50,331 bases of DNA, taken from positions 1-50,331 of the forward strand of contig JBBSGP010000023.1 of the NCBI GenBank assembly GCA_038253885.1, written 5' to 3'. The stretch's first letter is position 1, and the number at the start of each line of letters is the position of its first letter. The notes beneath the pieces are model-generated. The model was given only the letters and a program-made list of their open reading frames with translations. It had not been told where the DNA came from and did not search any database. A program made the translations under genes and the position numbers. Below are positions 15,722 to 24,641 of the stretch, one piece after another. The stretch comes from JALZAQ01 sp038253885 (GTDB lineage: Bacteria; Gemmatimonadota; Gemmatimonadetes; Gemmatimonadales; Gemmatimonadaceae).

Positions 15722-18151
15722 ATGTCACGCTTTACCTTCATCTTCGGCGCTCTCGCGACGATGACAGCCGGGGCCTACGCCCAGGTCCCGACGCCGTCGA
15801 CCGAGGCCTGCGCGTCGCCGGATTCGATCATCATCCGCGGTAACTCTCGCGTCACCGAATCGCAGATCCGGAGCGACGCCGCGCTGCCCGTGGGAGGGGG
15901 GGTGCCGTTGAACTACCGCGCCGAGCAGAGAGCCCTCAAGGCTCTCTACGCGACCAGCCAGTTCGACGACGTGCGTGTGTCGTGCGAGCCCGCGGCATCC
16001 GGTAAGGCCAATCTGGTCATCGCGGTCATCGAGCGGCCCGTCCTCGGCGACGTGACCGTGACTGGCGCCAACGCCGTCTCTCCGCGCACTGTCAAGGAGA
16101 AAGTGGACATCCTCATCGGGCGACCGATCGACCCAGCGCAGGTCGCCCGCATCATCCAGCGCATCGACTCCGTGTACGAGGCCGATGGCTACTACCTCGC
16201 TCGAGTCCGGGCCGAGACCACGGTCGTCAACGGAAAGACCAAGCTCAACTTCGCGGTGGATGAGGGCCGCCGGCTCGCCATCTCCGGCATCGAGATCCGA
16301 GGCAACTCCAGCCTGCGCGCCGGGACCATCGTGAAGGCGATGAAGACCAAGCCTGAGGGGTTCTGGTGGTTCCGGCGCGGAGAGTTCGACGATGACAAGT
16401 TCCGCGAGGACCTGGGCGATCGCATTCCGAAACTCTACGCGCATCAGGGTTTCGTGGATTTCCAGGTGACCCGCGACACCCTCATCGTCGATCGGGCGCG
16501 CGGGAAAGCCCTCATACGCCTCGACGTGACCGAAGGCCCCCGCTACCGCATCGGCTCCTTCGACGTGGCCGGCAACCGCCGCTTCTCCACCGACGAGATC
16601 ACGCGATTCTATCCGTTCACGCTCACTGCACCGACAATCACCGCCCGCCTCGGCGGAGTGCTGCGCCGCGCCGCGCCGCACGGGCAGCGGTACTTCGACC
16701 AGGCCCAATGGGATGCCGCCACCCAGAGCGTCCGGACAGCCTACAGCAATGAGGGCTACATCTACGCCTCGGTGCGCCCGGTCGTGGAGCGCGTGACCGG
16801 CCCGGACTCGATCCCGACCGTCAACCTCCGGTGGGAGATCGAGGAGCAGAAGCCCGCCACGATCAACCGCGTCGAGATCGTCGGCAACGACTACACGGCG
16901 GAGAGCTGCATCCGCAACCAGGTCATCATCCTTCCCGGCGACGTGTTCAACCAGGATCGGCTCATCCGCAGCTGGCAGAACCTCGGCAACCTTGGCTTCT
17001 TCGAGGCGCCGGTCGCGCCGCCGGAGACTCGGCAGGCCAATGATCAGGGCGACGTCGACATCGTCTTCAAGGTGAAGGAGAAGCGCACCGGAAACATCAA
17101 CTTCGGCGCGTCGGTGGGGCAGGGCACGGGGCTCGGCGGCTTTCTCGGACTGGATCAGCCAAACCTCTTTGGCCAGTGCAAGCGCGTCTCGGGCAATTTC
17201 CAGTTCGGCCAGTACATCAACGATTACTCGGTGAGCTTCACCGATCCCGCGATCAAGCAGTCGCGTATCTCGGGGACACTGACCGGCTACCATACGCGCT
17301 CTCGCTTCATCGTCGCGGATCTCGGACGGAGCGTCCGCACAGGCGGTTCGCTCCAGTTCGGATTCCCGATTCCACGCGCGCGCTTCTCCTCGATCTTTCT
17401 GTCCTATGGCGGCGAGGCGGTGACCTACAGCGGCGGCCTGTTCCAGCGCGACACCAGCGCCCAATCGTGCAACGACTGCTTCCGCTCGACCTTCGGCGTC
17501 ACCGCCCAGCGCGAGACCCGAATTGGCCTCCCGTTCGCCACCGGCGGGAGCTTCCAGAATTTCACGGCGCAGTTCAATGGCGGTCCCCTTGGTGGGACGG
17601 CGAATTTTCAGCGCTACACCACCGAGCTACGCACCTACGCCCCGCTCGGCGAGATTGGCGGCACCAAGCCGGGGTCTCAGCCGTCCACGTTCGTGCTTGG
17701 ACTCACCGCGCGCGCCGGATCGGTGTTCGGAAACGTGGGCCCGTTCTTCGTATCCCAGGCGTTCGCGCTGGGGGGCACGCAGTTCGGGGAGCAGCTCCGG
17801 GGATACGACGAGTTCTCGATCACGCCTCAGGGATACATCTCGGGAACGAGCACGCAATCGGCTCGCCGGGCGTCGTTCGGCAACGCCTATTTCACGACGA
17901 CGGCGGAGCTGGGGCTGCGCGTCAACCAGATGGTCTACACCAACGTCTTCTTCGACGCCGGCAACATCTGGAACCGCCCGCGCGAGTTTGACCCGACGCG
18001 GCTGTTCCGCGGAGCGGGGGTCGGGGTGTCGCTGGTGACTCCGCTCGGACCGCTGGGGCTGGATTGGGGGTATGGATTCGATCGGGTCGACGCCCAGGGG
18101 CGGCCGGCACCGAAGTGGGTATTGCACTTCAAGTTCGGGCAACTTTTCTAA
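15722..18151 (+). CDS. bamA: Outer membrane protein assembly factor BamA
   Basis: The 809-residue Omp85 protein inserts beta-barrels into the outer membrane. A signal peptide (1-20, ending GAYAQ) is followed by five POTRA repeats (about 30-430), recognisable by recurring segments such as ISGIEIRGNSSL, GSFDVAGNRRF and INRVEIVGNDYT. A C-terminal 16-strand barrel follows, ending in an aromatic residue (GQLF). The ATG at 15722 fits the signal peptide; the in-frame extension back to 15653 does not. The 79-base gap after the clpC terminator probably holds its promoter; GTGTACATT at 15707-15715 may supply a -10 element, but no good -35 is seen. Confidence 0.95.
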   Translation: MSRFTFIFGALATMTAGAYAQVPTPSTEACASPDSIIIRGNSRVTESQIRSDAALPVGGGVPLNYRAEQRALKALYATSQFDDVRVSCEPAASGKANLVIAVIERPVLGDVTVTGANAVSPRTVKEKVDILIGRPIDPAQVARIIQRIDSVYEADGYYLARVRAETTVVNGKTKLNFAVDEGRRLAISGIEIRGNSSLRAGTIVKAMKTKPEGFWWFRRGEFDDDKFREDLGDRIPKLYAHQGFVDFQVTRDTLIVDRARGKALIRLDVTEGPRYRIGSFDVAGNRRFSTDEITRFYPFTLTAPTITARLGGVLRRAAPHGQRYFDQAQWDAATQSVRTAYSNEGYIYASVRPVVERVTGPDSIPTVNLRWEIEEQKPATINRVEIVGNDYTAESCIRNQVIILPGDVFNQDRLIRSWQNLGNLGFFEAPVAPPETRQANDQGDVDIVFKVKEKRTGNINFGASVGQGTGLGGFLGLDQPNLFGQCKRVSGNFQFGQYINDYSVSFTDPAIKQSRISGTLTGYHTRSRFIVADLGRSVRTGGSLQFGFPIPRARFSSIFLSYGGEAVTYSGGLFQRDTSAQSCNDCFRSTFGVTAQRETRIGLPFATGGSFQNFTAQFNGGPLGGTANFQRYTTELRTYAPLGEIGGTKPGSQPSTFVLGLTARAGSVFGNVGPFFVSQAFALGGTQFGEQLRGYDEFSITPQGYISGTSTQSARRASFGNAYFTTTAELGLRVNQMVYTNVFFDAGNIWNRPREFDPTRLFRGAGVGVSLVTPLGPLGLDWGYGFDRVDAQGRPAPKWVLHFKFGQLF

Positions 18152-18163
18152 ATCGGAGTGATC

Positions 18164-18781
18164 ATGCGTCCCTTCGTTCGTGCCGCACTCTCGACCGCGG
18201 CCCTCGTCACCGCTGGCGCCGGCGTCGCCGCGGCGCAGAGCACGCCCAAGATCGCCTACATCCGCTCGCAGGACATCCTCGCCGTCGCCCCGGGGCGGGC
18301 GGAGGCGGAAGCGCAGTTCCAGAAGGAGCTCCTATCGTATCGCTCCGAGATCACGCGCATGGGTGATTCCCTTCAAGCGATGATCGCGGAGTACAACAAG
18401 GCGGAGGTGACGTTGAGCCTCCCGGCCAAGCAGACACGGCAGGGGGACATCCGCAAGCGAGAGGACGCGTACCAGCAGCGGCGGCAGCAGCTGGAGCAGC
18501 AGGCATCACAGCGAGAGGCGGAGCTGGTGCGACCGATCATGACCAAGATCCAGCAGATCATCCAGTCGGTTCGCGATGAGGACGGGTACGCCATGATCTT
18601 CGACGCCCAGTCACAGGCCGGAGCGGTCGTGGCGGCGGACAAGAATCTCGACATCACCGACAAGATCATCACGCGCGTGAAAGCGGCCGGAATCGCCAAG
18701 GGTGCTCCGGTGTCCGGAACGCCAACTGGCGCCGTGGCCGCACCAGCCGGTGTGTCCTCCAAGAAGCCGCCGACGCGTTGA
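18164..18781 (+). CDS. skp: Periplasmic chaperone Skp/OmpH
   Basis: The 205-residue product has a signal peptide (1-24, ending AAAQ). The Skp/OmpH pattern follows: IAYIRSQDIL and then a long coiled-coil arm rich in Gln, Glu and Arg (about 60-130). Skp trimers carry unfolded outer-membrane proteins across the periplasm to BamA, encoded just upstream. GGAG at 18155-18158 lies five bases before the ATG at 18164, favouring it over the in-frame GTG at 18158. The tail after about residue 180 is Ala/Gly/Pro-rich. The stop overlaps the lpxD start (TTGA). Confidence 0.92.
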   Translation: MRPFVRAALSTAALVTAGAGVAAAQSTPKIAYIRSQDILAVAPGRAEAEAQFQKELLSYRSEITRMGDSLQAMIAEYNKAEVTLSLPAKQTRQGDIRKREDAYQQRRQQLEQQASQREAELVRPIMTKIQQIIQSVRDEDGYAMIFDAQSQAGAVVAADKNLDITDKIITRVKAAGIAKGAPVSGTPTGAVAAPAGVSSKKPPTR

Positions 18782-19836
18782 TCCCCCCTCCTCCGCCCGA
18801 CCGGTCCCTGACCGCGGCGGACATCGCGCACCTCGTCGGCGGCCGGCTCATCGGCGACGGCGCGGTGCGCGTCTGCGCAGTGGCCCCGCTGGACCGTGCC
18901 GGCCAGCAGGACCTGAGCTTCCTGGCCAACGCCAGGTATAGCGAGCTCTTCTCGGCGTCCGCCGCCGGCGCAGCGCTGGTCGCGCCGGGCCTGGCCGAGA
19001 CCGATGGCGGCCCATCCGTCCGGATCGTCGTCGACCAGCCCTACGAGGCCGTGCTCCGTGTTCTGCCGGCTCTCTACCCGGAGCCGCCGCGACGCAGCGG
19101 GATTCATCCATCGGCTGTCCTCGGACGGGGCGTCACGGTGGGCCGCGAGGTCTTCATCGGTCCCCACGTCACCATCGGTGACGGGGTCGTGCTCGGAGAC
19201 CGCGCCTGGATCGACGCCGACTGTGAGGTGGGCGCGGGCGTCGGAGTGGGAGCCGATAGCCGGCTCCATCACTCGGTGACGCTCTACCCAGGGACGATGA
19301 TCGGGCAACGCGTGCGCGTGCACGCCGGGGCCCGCATCGGATCCGACGGCTTCGGGTACGTCTTCGCTGACGGAGCCCACCAGAAATTGCCGCACGTCGG
19401 GCGATGCCTCGTCGGCGACGACGTGGAGATCGGGGCGAATAGCTGCATCGATCGCGGGAGCGTCGACGACACCGTGATCGGCGCGGGAACGAAGATCGAC
19501 AATCTGGTGCACATCGCGCACAATGTGCGGGTCGGGCGCCTCTGTCTGATCGTCGCCCAGGCGGGAATCGCCGGGTCGGCCCGCCTGGGCGACGGCTGCG
19601 TCATCGGGGGCCAGGCCGGGCTCAACGGACACATCACCATCGGCGACAGGGCGCGCGTGGCCGGGCAGTCGGGGGTGTTCGGCGATGTGCCGGCGGGCGA
19701 GAGCTGGTCAGGATATCCGGCCCGTCCCCACGCCGAAGCCCTTCGCACCCAGGCGGCGCTGTCCCGACTGGCGCGTATCGCGCGCGCGCTCGAGCAGCTC
19801 ATCCATCGCCCCCCGCCGCGGCCGCCCCCTCGATGA
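18778..19836 (+). CDS. lpxD: UDP-3-O-acylglucosamine N-acyltransferase LpxD
   Basis: The 352-residue enzyme adds the second acyl chain in lipid A synthesis using acyl-ACP. The N-terminal uridine-binding domain (about 1-105) precedes a left-handed beta-helix of hexapeptide repeats (about 108-320). The helix includes HIAHNVRVG, whose His is the expected catalytic base, and a short C-terminal helix follows. No ATG or GTG is available near the start; the TTG at 18778 overlaps the skp stop as TTGA, matching the coupling style of the block. The stop overlaps the lpxC ATG. Confidence 0.95.
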   Translation: MIPPPPPDRSLTAADIAHLVGGRLIGDGAVRVCAVAPLDRAGQQDLSFLANARYSELFSASAAGAALVAPGLAETDGGPSVRIVVDQPYEAVLRVLPALYPEPPRRSGIHPSAVLGRGVTVGREVFIGPHVTIGDGVVLGDRAWIDADCEVGAGVGVGADSRLHHSVTLYPGTMIGQRVRVHAGARIGSDGFGYVFADGAHQKLPHVGRCLVGDDVEIGANSCIDRGSVDDTVIGAGTKIDNLVHIAHNVRVGRLCLIVAQAGIAGSARLGDGCVIGGQAGLNGHITIGDRARVAGQSGVFGDVPAGESWSGYPARPHAEALRTQAALSRLARIARALEQLIHRPPPRPPPR

Positions 19837-21107
19837 CGGCCCGGCGGCGTTCGATCTCGACGCCGGTCACCCTCGAGGGGATCGGCCTCCATCTGGGCCA
19901 GTCCTGTCGCATCACCTTCCGTCCGGCGCCAGCGGAGAGCGGGATCGTCTTCCAGCGGAGCGACCTGCCGGATTCCCCATCCATCCCCGCGCACGCCGAT
20001 CAGGCGGTGCTCACGGAGCGCCGGACGCAGCTCGGCGAAGGCGAGCGCTCCCTTCACACCGTGGAGCACGTCCTGGCTGCGGTGGCAGGGTTGGAGATCG
20101 ACGATCTGCTGATCGAGCTCGATGCCCAGGAGCCGCCGATTCTGGATGGCAGCGCTCTACCGTTCGTCGAAGCTCTCACGCGCTCGGGCATTGCCGAGCG
20201 GGCCGGTGACGTGCAGTATCTCGACCTGCCGGAGCGGATGTCGCTGCGGGTGGGGGACGCCGAATACGGGGTGGCACCCGCTCGGGCCCTGTCGCTCAGC
20301 GTTCGCATCGACTTTCCCCATCCGCTCATCGGCTCGCAGCAGTACGATTCTGCGATCACGCCGGAGCGATTCGCTCGGGAGCTGGCGCCGGCCCGCACGT
20401 TCGGCTTCCTGCGCGAGGTCGAGGTGCTGCGGGGGATGGGGCTGATCAGGGGCGCCTCGACCGCAAACGCGGTCGTGATGGATGAGACCGGGCTTGTCGA
20501 TGCGACGCTGCGTTGGCCGGATGAGTTTGTCCGCCACAAGATGATGGATTGCGTGGGCGATCTCGCGCTCGCGGGAAAGCGGGTACGCGCCCGGATAACG
20601 ACAACTAAACCGAGTCACCGGGGGACGGTGACGCTCGTGCGCGAGATGTTGGCTCTCGCCGCGAAGGAGACGGGGATGCTGGGTATCGAAGAGATCATGA
20701 AGGTCTTGCCGCATCGCTATCCCTTTCTTCTCGTGGATCGCATTCTCGAGATGGAAGAGAAGAAGCGCATCGTTGGCATCAAGAACGTGACAATCAATGA
20801 GCCGTTCTTTCAAGGTCACTTTCCGGGACATCCGATCATGCCCGGGGTGCTGATCATCGAGGCGATGGCTCAGGTCGGCGGGATGCTGCTGCTCGGCACG
20901 ATCGGCGATCCGGAGAGCAAGGTTGTGTACTTCATGTCGCTGGACAACGTGAAATTCCGGCGACCCGTGCGCCCGGGTGACCAGATCCGCTTCGAGTGCG
21001 AGATCAAGCAGATTCGCGGCCGGATCTGCAAAATGCGCGGCGTCGGCTTCGTGGATGGGGAGGTCGTGGCGGAGGCCGACATGGCAGCGATGGTCCGCGA
21101 CCGGTGA
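19833..21107 (+). CDS. lpxC: LpxC-FabZ fusion: UDP-3-O-acyl-GlcNAc deacetylase / 3-hydroxyacyl-ACP dehydratase
   Basis: This 424-residue bifunctional protein joins two enzymes in one frame. The LpxC part (1 to about 278) performs the committed lipid A step and keeps zinc and catalytic residues: E78-H79 in HTVEHV, H235 and D239 in RHKMMDCVGD. FabZ begins near residue 282 (MLGIEEIMKVLPHRYPF) and has its active His329 in QGHFPGHP and Glu343 in IEAMAQ. It dehydrates 3-hydroxyacyl-ACP, the acyl donor pool that LpxA and LpxD also draw on. Such fusions are known in Bacteroidetes and relatives. It overlaps lpxD and lpxA by 4 bases each. Confidence 0.96.
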   Translation: MTARRRSISTPVTLEGIGLHLGQSCRITFRPAPAESGIVFQRSDLPDSPSIPAHADQAVLTERRTQLGEGERSLHTVEHVLAAVAGLEIDDLLIELDAQEPPILDGSALPFVEALTRSGIAERAGDVQYLDLPERMSLRVGDAEYGVAPARALSLSVRIDFPHPLIGSQQYDSAITPERFARELAPARTFGFLREVEVLRGMGLIRGASTANAVVMDETGLVDATLRWPDEFVRHKMMDCVGDLALAGKRVRARITTTKPSHRGTVTLVREMLALAAKETGMLGIEEIMKVLPHRYPFLLVDRILEMEEKKRIVGIKNVTINEPFFQGHFPGHPIMPGVLIIEAMAQVGGMLLLGTIGDPESKVVYFMSLDNVKFRRPVRPGDQIRFECEIKQIRGRICKMRGVGFVDGEVVAEADMAAMVRDR

Positions 21108-21880
21108 GCGCGCGGATCCATCCGACGGCGATCGTCGATCCGGCGACGGCGATCGGCACGGATGTGGATATCGGTCCGTTCGCGATCGTCGGCGAGGACT
21201 GCCGGATCGCTGACGGCTGCCGCATCGCTGCGCACGCGGTGCTGGAGCGCCATGTCCGTCTGGCCGTGGGCGTCAAGGTGGGAGTGGGATCGGTGCTGGG
21301 AGGCGATCCCCAGGACCTCAAGTTCAAGGATGAGGTGACGACCGTCGAGATCGGGGAGAACACCACGATCCGGGAATACTCGACGATCAACCGGGGCACA
21401 TCCCAGTCACAGAAGACATCGGTCGGAAAGAACAGCTTCATCATGAGCTACGTTCATCTCGCTCACGATTGCCACATCGGGGATGGCGTCATCCTCACGA
21501 ACGGCGTCCAGCTCGCCGGCCATGTCACGGTCGAGGATCGGGCGATCGTCGGAGGCGCGACGGCGGTGCACCAGTTTGTGAAGATCGGCGCCCACAGCTT
21601 CATCGGCGGCTGCTCCCGGGTCGCCAAGGACATCCCACCGTTCCTCAAAGCGGTCGGCAATCCGGTCAAGCTCTACGGATTGAACAGCGTCGGCCTGCAG
21701 CGCAGCGGATTCGATCCGGCGGTGATCCGCGAGCTCAAGCGGGCGTACCGGCTCTTCTTCCGGTCCGAGCTGAACGTCTCCCAGGCGCTTGCCCGCGCTG
21801 AGTCGGAGCTCGAGGGCTTTCCGGAGGTCAGGCAGTTCATCGAGTTCGTGGACACCAGCCGGCGCGGAGTGGTGATCTGA
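21104..21880 (+). CDS. lpxA: Acyl-ACP--UDP-N-acetylglucosamine O-acyltransferase LpxA
   Basis: The 258-residue enzyme catalyses the first lipid A step. It is a left-handed beta-helix of hexapeptide repeats followed by a helical C-terminal domain. H118 and H121 in the HLAHDCHIG segment align with the conserved catalytic pair of E. coli (His122/His125), and GNPVKLYGLN marks the end of the helix. The GTG at 21104 overlaps the fabZ stop (GTGA) and gives the right N-terminus, ARIHPTAIVDP. The upstream in-frame ATG at 20996 would overlap fabZ by 112 bases and is rejected. Acceptor choice (GlcNAc or GlcNAc3N) cannot be read by eye. Confidence 0.95.
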   Translation: MSARIHPTAIVDPATAIGTDVDIGPFAIVGEDCRIADGCRIAAHAVLERHVRLAVGVKVGVGSVLGGDPQDLKFKDEVTTVEIGENTTIREYSTINRGTSQSQKTSVGKNSFIMSYVHLAHDCHIGDGVILTNGVQLAGHVTVEDRAIVGGATAVHQFVKIGAHSFIGGCSRVAKDIPPFLKAVGNPVKLYGLNSVGLQRSGFDPAVIRELKRAYRLFFRSELNVSQALARAESELEGFPEVRQFIEFVDTSRRGVVI

Positions 21881-22872
21881 GGCCGCGCACGAAGGTCGGC
21901 GTCGCTGGCGCCGGGAGCCTCGGCTACCATCATATCCGCATTCTGCGAGATCTCCCCGATGTGGAGCTGGTCGGATTCGTCGAGACCAGGCCGGATAGGG
22001 CGGGCCAGGTCGGCAGCGAGCTCGGCGTGCCTGCAATGTCGACGCTGGATGAGCTGATAGAAGCGTGCGAGGCACTGACAATCGTCGTTCCGACGCCCGA
22101 ACATTTCGCGGTGGCGAAACCGGCGCTCGAGCGGGGCCGTCACCTTCTGATCGAGAAGCCTCTCGCATCGACCCTCGAGGAGGCCGACCAGCTGCTCGCG
22201 ATCGCCAAGCGCCACGGCGCTCTCATCCAGACCGGCCACGTCGAGCGGTTCAACCGGGCCATCCGCGCCGCTCAGCCCCACATCGACGCGCCCCGATTCA
22301 TCGAGAGTGATCGGCTCGCGCCATTCAACCCGAGGGGCTCCGAGGTAGCGGTCGTGCTCGATCTCATGATCCACGACATCGACCTCGTGCAGAGTCTGGT
22401 CGGGGGCCGCGTCACCACCGTCGCCGCGGTGGGAGTGCCCGTGCTCACCCCGTCGGTGGACATCGCGAACGCGCGAATCTCCTTCGACACCGGGGCGGTG
22501 GCGAACATCACGGCCAGTCGCGTTTCTCGAGAAAGAATGCGCAAGCTCCGCATCTTCCAGCGCAGTGGCTACCTCTCGCTCGACCTCGCGTTGGGCTCGG
22601 GGGAGTACTTCCGGATGAAGAGCGATCTCGATCTGCGAGAGTTGGCGCGCGCGCCGCTCGCGCTCGAGGCGTTCGTGGAGCGCGTCCCGCTGGATGCCCC
22701 GGAGGGGGAGCCCTTGCGACTGGAGTTCGAGAGCTTCATCGCCGCCGTACGCGGCACGGCTCCGCTCGCGGTGAGTGGGGAGGCCGGACGGGACGCGCTC
22801 GCGGTGGCGCTCCAGATCGTGCGCGAGATCGAGCGCACGATGCCCAGCCTCGCCGGATCGCCGCGTGCGTGA
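21877..22872 (+). CDS. Gfo/Idh/MocA-family oxidoreductase, GnnA-like
   Basis: The roughly 331-residue protein has a Rossmann NAD(P)-binding motif right at the N-terminus (GVAGAGSLGYHH). The family's EKPLA motif (LLIEKPLAS) lies near 91, followed by a GHVERFNRA segment and a C-terminal Gfo/Idh domain. It lies between lpxA and lpxB, the position held by gnnA in Acidithiobacillus, where GnnA oxidises UDP-GlcNAc on the way to a 3-amino lipid A; that role is inferred from context. No ATG, GTG or TTG lies in frame upstream of the Rossmann motif. The CTG at 21877 overlaps the lpxA stop as CTGA and is the probable start. The GTG at 21961 would delete the cofactor site. Confidence 0.82.
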   Translation: MRPRTKVGVAGAGSLGYHHIRILRDLPDVELVGFVETRPDRAGQVGSELGVPAMSTLDELIEACEALTIVVPTPEHFAVAKPALERGRHLLIEKPLASTLEEADQLLAIAKRHGALIQTGHVERFNRAIRAAQPHIDAPRFIESDRLAPFNPRGSEVAVVLDLMIHDIDLVQSLVGGRVTTVAAVGVPVLTPSVDIANARISFDTGAVANITASRVSRERMRKLRIFQRSGYLSLDLALGSGEYFRMKSDLDLRELARAPLALEAFVERVPLDAPEGEPLRLEFESFIAAVRGTAPLAVSGEAGRDALAVALQIVREIERTMPSLAGSPRA

Positions 22873-23980
22873 GATCCTGTTCGTCGCCGGTGAAACGTCC
22901 GGCGACCTGCACGCCGCCGGAGTTGCCGCCGAGCTCAAGCATCTCCGATCCGATCTCCCACTGGTCGGGGTCGGAGGGGACCGGATGCGGCAGGAAGGAG
23001 TCACGCTTCTCGCGCACGCGCAGAGCCTGGCGGTGATGGGCTTCACCGAGGTGCTGACCCACGTCCCGAAGCACTGGGCCCTCCTGCGCAGTCTCACGCG
23101 CCGCCTGCGCGCCGGCCAGGTGGGATTGGTCGTGCTGATCGATTATCCCGGCTTCAACATGAAGCTGGCCGGCGCGGCGCTGCGCTGCGGCGTGCCGGTG
23201 CTCTACTACATCACGCCACAGGTGTGGGCGTGGGGCGCGAAGCGCCTCGCCGCCCTGGCCCGGACGGTCAGCCGAGCCGCCGTGATCCTTCCGTTCGAGG
23301 AAGCGCTCCTTCGTGCGCACGGCGTCAACGCGACCTTCGTCGGCCACCCTCTCCTCGACCGGGCGCAATCCCTTCCCTCGCGGGAGGAAGCGCGATCCGC
23401 TCTCGGGCTCGCCACCAGCGCGCCCGTGCTGGCGCTCTTTCCGGGGAGTCGCGCGCAGGAGATACACCGGCATCTGGAGCCATTTGTGGCCACGGCGCGC
23501 GTGCTGACGGAGCGCGTGCCGTCGCTGCAGGTGGTCGTCAGCGTCGCGCCGGGAATCGACATCGACCCTCTCGCCTGTCCGTACCCACTGGTGCGTTCGG
23601 CATCCTTTGACGTGTTGCGAGCGGCGGATGCCGCCTTCTGCAAGAGTGGAACGTCCACTCTGGAGGCCGCGGTGGCAGACTGTCCGCTGGCGGTTGGATA
23701 CCGGACCGGCCGGTGGACGTACGCCGTCGCCCGTCGCGTCGTGACAATTCCCTACATCGGGCTCGTGAACGTGGTCGCCGAACGCGAGGTCGCGCCGGAG
23801 TTCGTCCAGGGCGCGCTCGTCCCCGAGCGGGTGGCCGACGCGCTGCAACCCCTCCTCTCGAACACGCCCCGCCGACAGGAGATGCAGAGCGCCCTGGCTG
23901 AAGTGCGGGCTCGGCTCGGCACGGCTGGCGCGGCGCGCCGCGTCGCCGCGATGGCGCTCGAGCTGCTCGATGGCTCGTGA
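22865..23980 (+). CDS. lpxB: Lipid-A-disaccharide synthase LpxB
   Basis: The 371-residue glycosyltransferase (GT-B fold, family 19) joins UDP-2,3-diacylglucosamine and lipid X. It begins REILFVAGETSGDLHA, the standard LpxB start, and carries YYITPQVWAWG (about 117), LPFEE and FVGHPLLD, and a KSGTSTLEAA nucleotide-binding segment near 260. The GTG at 22865 lies 8 bases inside the oxidoreductase gene; the frame is open upstream but only this start gives the conserved N-terminus. It overlaps the next gene by 11 bases. Confidence 0.95.
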   Translation: MREILFVAGETSGDLHAAGVAAELKHLRSDLPLVGVGGDRMRQEGVTLLAHAQSLAVMGFTEVLTHVPKHWALLRSLTRRLRAGQVGLVVLIDYPGFNMKLAGAALRCGVPVLYYITPQVWAWGAKRLAALARTVSRAAVILPFEEALLRAHGVNATFVGHPLLDRAQSLPSREEARSALGLATSAPVLALFPGSRAQEIHRHLEPFVATARVLTERVPSLQVVVSVAPGIDIDPLACPYPLVRSASFDVLRAADAAFCKSGTSTLEAAVADCPLAVGYRTGRWTYAVARRVVTIPYIGLVNVVAEREVAPEFVQGALVPERVADALQPLLSNTPRRQEMQSALAEVRARLGTAGAARRVAAMALELLDGS

Positions 23981-24641
23981 CGACACGCCGGCGCGGCGGC
24001 CCCCGCTGTCGCGCCGCGTCCGCTGGCTGGCCCGTCTCGGCGGGGCGGGTTTTCGCGTCCTCGCCAGCAGCTGGCGCCTGACGGTCATCAACGACGCACC
24101 CCTGCGCGCCCTCGAGGCCCGGGGCCAGCCGTGGATCTTTGCGTTCTGGCACGGCCAGATGCTGCCGTTGCTGTGGCGACACCGCGGCTCCGGCATCGGC
24201 ATCCTCATCAGCGAGCATGGTGACGGGGAGATGATCGCGCGTGTCGCTCTGGGGCTCGGCTACGCCACGGTTCGGGGCTCGACCACGCGAGGCGCGCAGC
24301 GCGCGCTTCTCGGTGTGATTAGAGCCGTGGAAGGAGGACAGGCGGTAGCCATCACGCCGGACGGCCCGCGCGGACCGGCGGAGGAGTTCGCCCCCGGCGC
24401 GCTCGTCGTCGCTCAGCGCACCGGCGCGCCAATCGTGCTCATCGCCATCAGCGCTGCGCGACAATGGCGACTGCACAGCTGGGATCGATTCCGCATCCCC
24501 AAGCCGTTCTCTCGCGTCACCATCGCCTACAGCGACCCGATCTACCTTGGCGCGAAATCGGCACGGCAGGCGGCCGAGGATGCGCCTCGCCTGCAGGAGA
24601 TGCTGCGCGCGCTCGGTGCCGGAATCGAGGGGAGAACGTGA
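23970..24641 (+). CDS. DUF374 lysophospholipid-acyltransferase-like protein
   Basis: The 223-residue protein belongs to the DUF374 branch of acyltransferases. It has FWHGQMLPLLW (about 56-66), a short variant of the acyltransferase HxxxxD region; ISEHGDGEMIA (about 79); RGSTTRG (about 99); and TPDGPRGPA (about 131). DUF374 genes commonly sit in lpx operons and are thought to act late in lipid A or Kdo-lipid A acylation, but activity here is unproven. It overlaps lpxB by 11 bases and lpxK by GTGA, so it is part of the lipid A block. Confidence 0.85.
   Translation: MARDDTPARRPPLSRRVRWLARLGGAGFRVLASSWRLTVINDAPLRALEARGQPWIFAFWHGQMLPLLWRHRGSGIGILISEHGDGEMIARVALGLGYATVRGSTTRGAQRALLGVIRAVEGGQAVAITPDGPRGPAEEFAPGALVVAQRTGAPIVLIAISAARQWRLHSWDRFRIPKPFSRVTIAYSDPIYLGAKSARQAAEDAPRLQEMLRALGAGIEGRT

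Noticed and set aside
15725..17464. Long minus-strand open frame of 579 codons
   Set aside because: It is exactly antisense to bamA, lacks any motif, and arises from GC-rich codon bias.
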